64,000 bases of DNA from Musa acuminata AAA Group (taxonomy: Eukaryota > Streptophyta > Magnoliopsida > Zingiberales > Musaceae). Where the stretch lies: NCBI RefSeq assembly GCF_036884655.1, contig NC_088331.1, positions 13,531,001 to 13,595,000 of the forward strand. Direction: 5' to 3'. A program made the translations under genes and the position numbers. This document shows positions 23,827-35,800 of the stretch, in pieces (position 1 is the stretch's first letter; every line of letters begins with the position of its first letter). The notes below the pieces were generated by a model that saw only the letters and a program-made list of their open reading frames with translations, did not search any database and was not told the DNA's origin.

Positions 23827-26800
23827 CTGCATCGTGAAAGCAAGGTAAAGAAATAAATTCAGGCAGAATGAAACTTGATTGTGTGAGAGCATGATCGTTG
23901 ATACTCTTACTTCTAACAGTAGATACCATACCATGGATATGTTAATATTTGCCAACCCTAAATAGTTAGGACGTTACAACGATGTTCTTGTTGAACGAAT
24001 ATGTTAATATTTGAAAGTTCCGAGCATATAACCAAATAATCTAGGCCCCTCAAATTTTCTTTCAGATGCTTTTCTCTCCTGTACAATTATGCGTGCAGTT
24101 ACCTTGGTTCTGAATGCAAAATTTAACTAAAGCATCTTAGTATCAAGCAATGTCTATTTTTTGATGCAAAAGGTAACTTTAAGTGCCTCCCTTTTGATTT
24201 ACTTGATGTAAGATTTAATAACTACTAAACGAGAAAAGCCTCATAAAACAAAACTTGAATGAGAAACAAAAGGTTGCCCAACCAAATCAACAAGACATCT
24301 CGATCTCATAGCTACAAAATGATGTAGATGTATTGTAGAGACCTTTCGTGGTCTCAAAGTTTACAAATTTTAAATGACATTCAGAAAGCTAAGTTTATAA
24401 AGAACTTCATAAGACGCAGAATTTTATGAAAGGCTAGGATCAGCTTGATTCTCAGTTAGTAGCATATAATAACCTTAATTTTCAGTCTCAATGCCTGTTC
24501 TATCATGTGTTAGCAGCAAATTGTTCAAGAACATGGATTATGGTACAACTAATCAGCCTAAAACAATTTCACACACTAAAATCCGTGATCCATTAATAGA
24601 CACTGATTAATGAAAGAAACGTTTCTTCATCATCAAACTAACAGTTTGTGTAACAACAAGAAAGGAAAACTAGTTCTCTATAAATATCAGTTCATTAGTT
24701 CTTCTCTTATGTTTGATATTTAACTCTTCCTTTTTTTTTATGAGATGAAACTTTATGGCAAAAGTAATACTTTGTGCAAGATCAATTAGTTTGTGATGGC
24801 GTTTCAGTTGATACCATAACAGTGTCCAAGTTGATGCATAATATATAACAAATATCCTACCTGATGAGGGCAATAATGACGACATGACGCGCTACGACGT
24901 CAGCCTTGACTGGACGACACTCTGCCCGAAGAAGGCAATAATGCCGACACGATGGGCGCTGACGTCACCCGCTCTCAGACGAAGACTTCATCGTTGTTTG
25001 ACCAACGCGCTCGACCAAGGCAGAGGAGAACGACCACCGAGGCACGCCCATACCCTGCGGCAGTTCGATTCTCCACGCAGCATCAATGGCAATGTCAGAC
25101 GCCATCAGAGGTACGATCCTGCCTCCCGTAGGCAGGCACATCAGGTAACACTAAATCGCCCTATAAATACCCCCGAGTTCTAAACGAAGGGGGAGGAGAC
25201 TTCTTCACTAAAAAAACTCCTTCCACATCATCTAACTTGATCGTCGGAGGGGTCGGGCCGAGCTTCCGACCCGACCTGTGTGCAGGTACAAGGGCGAGGT
25301 TGCATCTTCCCAGTGCCGCGGAACAACTTTACTCCCACGCAACGTCCCGCCCGGACCATCGTAACCGGCCACCCCGGCTATCCCGAGGAGCGCCGCGCAA
25401 GATCCCCGCGCATTCGGACCCGAACCAAGCCGCATCGGCCCCGAAGCCACGGCATAAAGTTGTTTACACTAACATTTTTGACGCTAGAAGGAGGGCCCCG
25501 AATGTCGAGCGATCAGCAGATCCACTCTGGCGAACCCGCAACCATGGGGTCGTGTCCGGTCAGCACCCCGGAAGAACATCCCCTGCGTGATGAACCCCGA
25601 GACGAATGCCCCGCCACGACATCGGAGCGCTACTGGCGGCTGTTCAACGACCCGGGTTTGTCGCCACCCGACGCCCCCGTCGCCTGTATCGCCCGAAGCC
25701 TTCCACGACCTCGCTCATCAAGTCCGAGCACTGGCGGGCGTGGTGCAGACGATCATCCCGCTCGTCTCCCAGCCGACGCCCCCACATGTAACCCAGCCTC
25801 TCCAACAGCGGGAGCCCCCTACCCGGACTCATGCACCACCTCCCGAGCTCCCTACTTCGCCTCGAAACCGAACCGCCCGGCCCGGGAACCGAGAGGCGGA
25901 AGACACGTCGAGTCGCCCAGAGCCTGAGGCGCTATCCGCGGACTTGACGAACGCCCTGCGAGCCCAGCTGCGCCTCGTTAGTCAACGCCTCGACGAAGTA
26001 CAGCAGGAGGTTCGTAGGTCAAAAGGAGAGCTCGAAGCGGACAGATACCAAGGGTCCCCGTTCGCACCCGAAATACAAGATCAAGTGATTCCACCACACT
26101 TCCGGCTCCCTTCGCTGGACGCCTATGACGGCGCCACTAACCCCGCGGACCACGTAGCCGCGTTTCGCGCCCAAATGGCGCTATATGGGACTTCTGACGC
26201 CTTGATGTGCAGGGCGTTCCCAACGACCTTGAGGGGGCCGGCCCGCGCATGGTACAACGGCCTGAAGACCGGGACCATCACTTCCTTCGATCAGCTCGCT
26301 AGAGACTTTGAGCTCAACTTCCTGGCCTACTCCCGACCGAAGCCGTCCGTGGCGTTACTCCTCGGACTCAACCAAAGGGAGGACGAGCCCCTCTCCCATT
26401 TTGTGAACCGTTTTACGACGCAGATCCGAGGGCTCTCAGACGCTCACCCCTCTCTATTGATGCAGGCATTCATGATAGGCCTGCGGCTTTCCAGGTTCTT
26501 CTGGTCTCTAGTGGAGCGACCCCCCACGACGGTACCCGAGATGCTCCAGCGGGCGAGCCAGTTCGTCGCCGCAGAGACATGGATGGCCGGGAAGCGCGAA
26601 GAACACAAGAGGATCAAGCCGGAGCCGCCCCGGCAGTAGCAATCCACTGCGTCTCGGCGTAGGTTGGACAGATCCGACCTGCCGGCACCGAGGCCCCCTC
26701 TCCCCGCCTTGAACTCGTCCCGAACGGAAATATTTCTCCACATAAGGGAGAAGGGACTGCTTAAAGAGCCCTACCCGATGAGGAATCCGCGAGAGCTAAC

Positions 26801-29800
26801 GGACCAATCGAAGTACTGCCGCTTTCACCGGCAGCATGGGCATGACACCGAACAGTGTCGGGAGTCGAAAAGGCAGATCGAGGAGCTCATTCGTAGAGGG
26901 CATCTCGGCTAGTACCTTCGGCCGGACAAGGAACTTTCGCCGCGCCCGGAGGGTCCCATCGAACGACACATCGACGTGATAGTTGGCGGCCCCGCATCTG
27001 GCGGGGATTCCATGACCAGAAGGAAAGCATACGCCCGAGCTGCCTCGGCCGAAGCTCCCAGGCACGGGCCCGAGCCGTCGTCTCAACTTACTACCAAACT
27101 GTGAAGTTCCTGACCCATGCCGGGACCGGAGAGGTCACGGGAAGCCCCCGAGAATCCAAGCGCTGCTACCTGACCGCCGTCTCGTTACACAAGAGAGCAA
27201 GGGTCGAACCACCATTGGCGGACCCCCGGGATGTCACGGACAAACTTCTAAACAAGATGTTTGATGTAATGCTCATGTATGTCCGTGTCTTTTGGCATGT
27301 TCATGCCTTGTACAACATATAGAGGGGCGACCGAAGGCTTAATAGTCTCATTTTAGTTGGGTTGGTGGCCTCTTTAGGCTTATAAATAAAGGTTGTGTCA
27401 TGTGGACACGTGCGAGAGATTTTCGGTCTGTAATGGATCATTTTACCCTTTGTTGTGCCACTGTTCAGAGCTTGTAAAGTCTGTTTGTAATTTGCATTGT
27501 CTATGAAGTGTTTTTCAGAGATGTTTGCTTGTGGATCCCGATTGAGGCGTTCTCTTTAGCCCGTTCTCTCTTTTGTTGGTCCTAAGGGACAATGGGAGAC
27601 TTCGGGGAGGCTGACCTTTGCGGACGGACACGCAAGGGTGCCACACGACTTAGGCAAAACCAGCTAAGTCCGTGACAGATGGTATCAGAGCGGGACAAAC
27701 ATTCATAGAAACACTTAGCATGCAAACGTGGGGGACCTAGCGGGGCTGCGTTGAGGGTAGTCAGCACACGCGCAACCGTTTGGGGGAAAACGGGCATGAA
27801 GATGTAGGGAAAAGGAGTCGCTCAGACGAGCGGGCATCCGAGATTGGCATTCAAAGGAATGGCCAACCCTTCGCGCAAGAGGCACCACGAGAACAGGCAA
27901 GGTGGAATGAGTTGCTCAACGACCAAAAGAGTTATGCAAAGCTCACAGAGGTGAGGGGAATTGCTAACTCGAAGAATTTGGTACTCATGCATGGGCTTGT
28001 ATGCGGACGATGGAATGTTCGTGGCTATCCCAAGGCGCTGAAACTCGGCGCCATAGAGCATTGAAACTTTCTCTTCGGCATGTGAAGGATACGTCCGTAG
28101 GAGGCTGAAGTGTGCAACGAGTTCAGCATGTTGCTAGGCCTTGAGTGGTGCAGCGGGGGCTGTATTGACGTGGAGTCGCAATCTAGCAAGTGCGTTTGCA
28201 GGAGGCAGAACAATGCACAGTTTGTTCAGCAGATCGGAGTAGTCCAAGGGGATGGTGGTCTCCGAAACGAAGAGAGATGTTGCTCCAATGGGACAGCTAT
28301 CCAGGAGGGATAAGTCCCGGCTCTCCAGAGGGAGAATCATGTGCGACGGACCGCACATGTTGAGGAGGAGTACCTCAACAAACAACAACTCCACGAAGCT
28401 TGATGGACTGAGCAAGCGGCGAGGAGTCGTCGTATGATCTCGCTTGAGATAATGCATTGGTGGATGCATTGCGAGATCAAGTGGGGGAGCGACCCAAAGC
28501 AACTTAAATGAAGGCACACTTGGAGTCGATATGGAGATCAGACTCAAGGGAGGGCTGACCCGTGGAATGGTGGGCGCGAGGGCCACCATCAACTCAATGC
28601 AAAAACGAGGAGCGGAGCAACTTGGGGGTAACTTGGCGAAGTACTCAAGCCGCTCGAAGGGAGCCAGTATAGAAGTTGGAACATGGAGCAGAGGCACAGT
28701 GCTTTCCTTAGACAGAGGTCAAGGACATAAACTCTTGCAGAGGCAAGAGTAAGATCATGTTGTTCCATGGGTCCTTCATTCTGACGGAGCGGACTCATCT
28801 TGCATGGTGCCAAAGACGAAGGGAGCTTCGGGGCACGTGCACCTTATCTCGAAGGAGCATTTGATGGAGGAACTAAGGCGACTCAATTTGCGGAGGCGAA
28901 GTTGAGTTCAGAAGGCCTTAGCACGGGGCAAGAGGACGCAGAGGCGGGTACTCTTGAAGAATATGCCACAGTGTTGTCATTCAAGTTGCTATGAAGGAAG
29001 CGTTGCGCAGCGGAGATTGTGCTGGTAGGGGCAGAGGCCCAGGATCCAAACAATGGTGCACAAATTACAGTGAAGTCGGTGGACTTCGGGAGCTACTAGG
29101 CGACGGACTGTCCTAGAGCGGTGCTTCATCTAGGTGTGACCCAAGAGTGGGTGGATGAAGGTCGATTGCCAAAGGAGCGAACAAAATCGAAGGTGGAAGA
29201 GACCCTGCGATGTGTTGGCAGAGGCCACACATGGAGGGTTCACAATTCGAGTTTATTCCACAAGGATCAGAATGCAATGGAGATGTCACCAGGAGGCGAC
29301 ATGGTGCAGCGGATCGTGGTGGAACAGTTCGTGGCAATGCGATACACACGACCTAGTCCTGGGAGGGACTAGATCATATGGAGGTATGATCGGGAGCTAC
29401 TGGGAGCTCCACTTCGGTGAACAACACGACGGCAAGAAGGGCTATGGATTCAAGGAGTGAAGGCCATGGTACCGCAGAGGCGGGTCTTCCGTGCGTGCAT
29501 CGAATTTTGCTTCCGTGGTCATCAGCATATGGGGGCTGTGTTCCACCAAGGGAAAAGTTCGAATGCAAGTACCAGTGAGTTCTATGGGAGGAACTTGATC
29601 ATGCAGAGGTATGATCGAAGCAACTAGAGAGTTGGACTGCTCCAGAGCTCATATTCGCTTAAGGAAGCCCGGCAAGTCAGAGGACAAGGCCGAGTAAGCG
29701 AACGTTGCTACCAAGGAAGCTAAGGAGAACAGAATCGGTGCAAACCCTACAACGTGATGGCAGAGGCCATGCATGGGAGTTGCAGTCTGTCTTTCCATCG

Positions 29801-32800
29801 ACCAAACGGACTGCTTGGAGAACACAGAGGTGTTGAAGCAGGGGGTCGAAAGGGGCGAGGAAGCGACGACGAGTCCAGAGGGACTTAGCTACCCAAAATC
29901 AAGCAATCAGTTAGAATGGAGGTGGACTCGGAGGAGTGCCACAGAGGCATATATACTTATTGTGAAGAGAAGGGATACAGATGCAAGGCAACGGATAGTA
30001 GTGCCATGGGCATGGCAGCGCCATGGTACCGCAGAGGCGGGACTTCCGTGAAAGTCATTGATCCCTTGCTCTCATGGAGGGAGAGCGCTTGGTCGTGAAA
30101 GGGGCCGAGGAGGTGGAGCATGCAGAGGCAATTTCCAAGTACCGAGACAAGGTTGAAGGGCAAAGGTTGAAGAACTTCGTAAGACCGGTGTCAATGTGCT
30201 TCTCATCAAGATAGCCGAAAGTGAAGGACTTCGGGTCATGCATGCATAACCAAGGAACGAAGCAGGCAGTACGCGGTGCTGTACCTTTGCTACTCAGTGG
30301 AGTAGGCGGCAGGGTTGATGGAGAAGACGGTACAATCCCAGAGACGACCAAACCTATGGGAGAATTACTCCAAGTCGGGGTGAAAACTTCCTGCATTCCA
30401 GAAGTTCAATGGCATTGAGAAGGTGAATGACAGTAACTAACTCAACGCAAGGAGTGCAAACACTTCAAGTGCTTCAGAAGTGTGAGCAAAGAGCAGGCGA
30501 AGGCTAGTAACCAGCTCGATGCATGAAGTACAACCTCGAGGAGGCGGGCGAAGTCAAGTAACCTTTGCCTTCTCAACTCTTAAGAGAATGGGCGAAACCG
30601 AGTACCCCAATTCTCTTATCTATCCAGCAGAGGAGCTCTGTATATGTTCAAAGACCCTTCAAAGATAATGGAAGACAATAGTTGTCAAATCCTCACCAAC
30701 GGTGATCAGTGTTACTGAGAGTAGATTGTCCGCTTCATTTCCAAATGCCAATCGAAAGCGGAAGTGATGCGAACCTACTTGGATGTGACAACTAAGTGAA
30801 AGAAGAGTCAATGAGCAAATTTTGTGGAGGAAGGACCCAAAACTTCAGAAGTTTGCGAGACGATGCTCGTTAAAGCTCCAATAAGCATCCACCCAGTTCA
30901 AGCAGCATGTGGAATTTGAGAGACTGACGTAGTAAGGATGGTCTTTTCCTTCATCTGGGGGATCCGCAGGAATCAACAAGGATCAACACAACTCAACCAA
31001 CCCCACACCAGAGTCAGAGTCATTGGTGAGTTGAAGCAGCATGGCGGATCAAAGGTTCGACTACTCAAAAACAGCAGCGGAGAGCAGCTGAGAGCCAAAG
31101 GCGCATTGTAGCTGGAGTAGAAGATTGAAGACTCAGCAAAGGCGAGGAGTTGCAGTGTCGACAAAGGCTTCAACGAGGACGTCGAAGGAATAAGTGGGGG
31201 AGAATGTCACGGACAAACTTCTAAACAAGATGTTTGATGTAATGCTCATGTATGTCCGTGTCTTTTGGCATGTTCATGCCTTGTACAACATGTAGAGGGG
31301 CAGCCGAAGGCTTAATAGTCCCATTTTAGTTGGGTTGGTGGCCTCTTTAGGCTTGTAAATAAAGGTTGTGTCATGTGGACACGTGCGAGAGATTTTCGGT
31401 CTGTAATGGACCATTTTACCCTTTGTTGTGGCACTGTTCAGAGCTTGTAAAGTCTGTTTGTAATTTGCATTGCCTACGAAGTGTTTTTCAGATATGTTTG
31501 CTTGTGGATCCCGATTGAGGCGTTCTCTCTAGCCCGTTCTCTCTTTTGTTGGTCCTAAGGGACAATGAGAGATTTCGGGGAGGCTGACCTTTGCGGACGG
31601 ACACGCAAGGGTGCCGCACGACTTTGGCAAAACCAGCTAAGTCCGTGACAAGGAGGCGAAGAAGCCAACCCCCCATCCTGAGCCAAGGGGGTCCACCATC
31701 GACTTGCCACTGCTAGAGGGTCGACCAGACCAGACGATCAAGGTCGGATCGGAGCTACCCGAGCAAGAACGAAGGCAGCTCGTCGGCTTCCTACAAGGAA
31801 ATGCCGACGTCTTTGCCTGGTCGCCATCTGACATGACTAGCGTCGACCCGGAGGTCGCGCAGCACCACCTCAATATCTCACCCGACGCTCGCCCAATAAA
31901 GCAAAAACCCAGATAGCAGGCTCCTGATCGGCAGCTCGCCATACGAGAAGAAGTGGGCCGACTTTTAGCGGCAGACTTCATAGAAGAAGTCAGATACCCA
32001 CGATGGCTATCCAATGTAGTCCTCGTCAAGAAACTTAATGGAAGCTGGAGGATGTGCGTTGATTACACCAATCTCAACAATGCATGCCCAAAGGATTGCT
32101 ACCCCCTCCCGAAGGTCGACCAGTTGGTCGACGCTACGGCCGGACACGCCTGCCTCTCATTTATGGACGCCTTCTCGAGATACAACCAGATCAGAATGGC
32201 ACCCGAAGACCAAGAGCATACTGTCACGAACGGTCGTCGCGCACCCGCAACAACTCCGTTCAACGATCCGTTCGTCGCTCACACCCGCTTGTACAGCTGC
32301 TTGACAGCAGGTTTTCTTATGGTTTTGGGTCATTTTGCTTGTAAATATGTAAGTTCGAACAAGCTGCAGCGCTGCAATGCGACCGCTCACCGAACCGAGC
32401 AAAACAGCCCCAAAACAGCCCAAATCAGCCCCGTTTTCGCGTGCCACGGGTTCGCGCGGCGAACTGTCTCGTCAAAGCAAAATGTCAGCCATCTCAGACC
32501 CCAGGAACCCCCCAGGTGGCACCGGGCTGGATGGGGCTTCGGTTATATACCGGGCGTTGAACACTCTTTCGCAAGTTCGCACGTGACCTTTACGGGAACT
32601 TGGTGTTGCGCCTGGGACCAGGTGAGCGGCTGTTTGTGGGCTTGCAGCTGTTCGTTCATCCTTGAAAGCCTTGTTTTCCTCCCTCTCCCTCTTTTCTCTT
32701 GTGCACACAAGGTGTTCGACGATTTGCTTGTAAAGCTTCCCTTTTCGCGAGACTTCGGGACTTGTCCGTTGCTCGTTCTTTCGATCTAACTTTCTTTCTC

Positions 32801-35800
32801 TTTTACAGGTCCTTCGGGACCTGCGAGAGGTTACAAAGTGGCTGATCCTTGCGGAGCAAGATCGCAAGGGCGAAGCGCGACTTAGGCAACGCAAGCTAAG
32901 TTCGCGTCTTTGCCGCACGGGTGACCCACGACTTTGGCAACGCACGCTAACTTCGAGTCTTTGGCCGCAAGGGTGCCTCACGCCTTAGGAAATTCCAGCT
33001 AAGGTCGTGACATTGTGGTATCAGAGCGGGCAAGCTCTTCGATCGAACAGCGAACGAACTTCGCAACTTCGCCATGGCAAAGCATCGTGGCGAATCAAGC
33101 AAGACGGGGCAAGCCGGAACCTTGCCCCAAGCAGCCGCAGGTGGGCTGCATGTGCACACTCGCTCTCATGCTGTTGGAGCCGCTCACGAGGATCGCGGCA
33201 GCGAACAGGATGAGCGAGAAGTTGGCAACTCTCCGCGAGCGGAGGAAGCGCAATCTGGTGCGCTAACGGGGAAAAAGAGTCATAAAGAGAGACTCACGAC
33301 GGCGGAAACCCGCCTGGATGTTCTGGAAGCGAGCATGGAGGAACTCTACCATGGCCAACAAAGGCTTGTTGGGGTAGAGAGCTCGCAAGAGGAAGCGGAG
33401 TCCAGGATCGACAAGGTCGAGGCCCTAGTCGACCGACTGTCTGGTGACACCAAGGACTCCGTGCTACACTTACAGGATGTTGTGGCGGAACTCACGGCAA
33501 AGGTGGCTATGCTCACAAGGACGCTAAATGCGGGAGGAGGCAACACCCGCGTTGCACCGCCACAAAACTTGAGGGCACCTGAGCCCCATGGATACGGAGG
33601 GGCTAGAGATGCCAAAGAACTCGAGAACTTTTTGTTCGACATGGAGCAATACTTCCGAGCTACGAGGCCCGATTCTGAAGATACCAAAGTTTCTATAGCA
33701 ACAATGTATCTGAACGGAGATGCAAAACTTTGGTGGCGAACTCGTTGGGAGGAGATCCAACAAGGTCGGTGTCGAGTCGACACATGGGAAGACTTGAAGC
33801 GGGAGTTGAGAACTCAGTTCCTACCGGAGAACACAGAGTTCGTCGCAAGAAGGAAGTTGAGACAACTCCGCCAAAGTACCACCATCCGAGACTACGTGAA
33901 GCAATTTTCTGCACTAATTCTGGACATACAGGACATGTCCGAGAAGGACAAGTTGTTCAGCTTCCTTGATGGTTTGAAACCATGGGCCCAACAAGAGCTG
34001 AATCGAAGGAATGTTACCGATGTGGTCGGGGCAATTGCAGCTGCAGAAAGGCTCACCGACTTTGTTTCCTCTGAAGACCCGGCGAGAAGGAAACAATCTT
34101 CAAGCAATCGCCCTCCAAAACATTCTCGAGGGAAGGAGCTCGGGGGCGAACAAAAGAAGAAGAGCTCCCACAAAGGGCCGAACCCTAAAGGCAAGGCCTC
34201 AAAACCTGGAGGATGCTTCTTGTGCGGAGGACCGCACATGGTAAGGGAGTGCCCACAGAAACAGGCACTCAATGCTTTGACGGCTTCCATCCACCCTCCC
34301 CGATCGGACAAGGGCAAAGATGTTGCTCTTAGCTCGAGCAGTTCAGAATCTAGCAGCGATGATGAAGAGTCGCAAGGACCCCGAATGGGAGCAATGCGTT
34401 TGTTGAACGCTATGCGGGGTCAAGTGGGGGAGAACAACAAGACAAAGCAACAGAAAGCAGGAAGTGGTGAGTTGATGTACGTAGACATCAAGCTGAATGG
34501 CCAAATGACCCGTGCAATGGTGGACACGGGCGCTACACACAACTTCATAGCCGATCGTGAAGCACAACGACTTGGGTTGATCTTGGAGAAGAGCCCAAGC
34601 CGAATGAAAGCGGTGAACTCGGAGGCCACGCGAATCTCCGGGTTGGCGAAGGGTGTTCCTATCAAAATCGGGACTTGGAGCGGAAACACCAACATGATGG
34701 CCGTGCCACTGGACGACTTCCAAGTGATTCTTGGAATGGAATTTATGCACGCGGCGAAGTTGGTGCCGATGTCGTTCTTGAACTCCCTATGTATGATGGG
34801 AGGCGACGACCCCTGCGTGGTTCCCGTCTCTCGGAGAGGAACCAAGGAGCCCCAACATATTTCGGCGTTACAATTGAAGAAAGGGGTGCGAAAGGGCGAA
34901 CTGACATTCGTGGCTGCTATGAAGCTAGAGCCACTCAACGAAGAGCCCATTCAAGAACCTGCTGTAGTGGTGAACGTCCTGAAGGAGTTCAAAGACGTTA
35001 TGCCACCCGAGTTGCCGAAGACTCTTCCACCACGCAGAGGCGTGGATCACAGTATCGAGCTAGAGCCAGGAGTGAAGCCTCCAGCGAGACCACCCTACCG
35101 CATGCCCCCACCAGAGTTGGCAGAACTCAGAAAGCAGTTAGGTGAACTGCTAAGCGGTGGTCTCATCCGCAGCTCAAAAGCACCTTTCGGAGCTCCAGTT
35201 CTCTTCCAGAAGAAACAAGATGGGAGCCTCCGATTATGTGTCGACTACCGAGCCCTCAACAAAGTAACAGTGAAGAACAAGTATCCCATCCCGCTCATTG
35301 CGGACTTGTTCGATCAATTGGGCAAGGCGAAGTATTTCTCAAAACTCGACCTTCGGTCGGGATATTGGCAGGTGCGCATTGCTGAAGGCGACGAAGCAAA
35401 GACTACTTGTGTGACCAGATACGGAGCGTTTGAGTTCTTGGTGATGCCTTTTGGCTTAACCAACGCTCCGGCCACATTCTGTACTCTCATGAACCAGCTA
35501 TTCAAGGAGTATTTGGATAAGTTCGTGGTCGTCTACTTGGACGATATCGTCGTCTACAGCCAAACGCTCGAGGAGCATGTCAAGCACCTTCGGACGATTT
35601 TCAAGGTTCTCAGGGAGAACACGTTGTTCGTAAAAAGGGAGAAATGCTACTTTGCTCAAACTGAGATCCTATTCTTGGGGCATCGAATCGGTGATGGCTC
35701 CATTCGGATGGACAAGTCGAAGGTGCAAGCAGTTGCGGAATGGCGAACTCCAAAGAAGGTGCCAGAGTTGAGATCCTTCCTTGGTTTCGTCAACTACTAT

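Larger units (their letters stand above)
27232..31650 (+). mobile_element. Non-autonomous chromovirus-derived LTR element nested in the Tat element
   Basis: 446-bp LTRs (27232-27677 and 31205-31650) end in TGTCACGGAC...GTCCGTGACA. A primer-binding site TGGTATCAGAGC is at 27680-27691 and a polypurine tract AAGTGGGGGAGAA ends at 31204. The 3.5 kb interior has no RT, integrase or RNase H. No clean 5-bp duplication flanks it (CGGGA versus AGGAG), although the Tat frame would join across as DPREEAKK. The LTRs differ by about 15 substitutions (about 3.4 percent). Confidence 0.85.

Noticed and set aside
25280..25927. 215-codon plus-strand open frame across the Tat LTR/leader
   Set aside because: It overlaps the LTR and the true gag frame and is Pro/Arg-rich only because of GC-rich shadow translation. 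No gag motif.
28134..28697. 187-codon minus-strand frame inside the non-autonomous element
   Set aside because: No recognisable motif, and the plus strand here carries the gag/protease relic. Treated as a chance frame.
32222..33012. Open frames of up to 278 codons (31953-32789) running into the chromovirus LTR and recurring at 37844-38422
   Set aside because: The downstream part is LTR sequence repeated in both LTRs. Only the part before 32222 is Tat reverse transcriptase.
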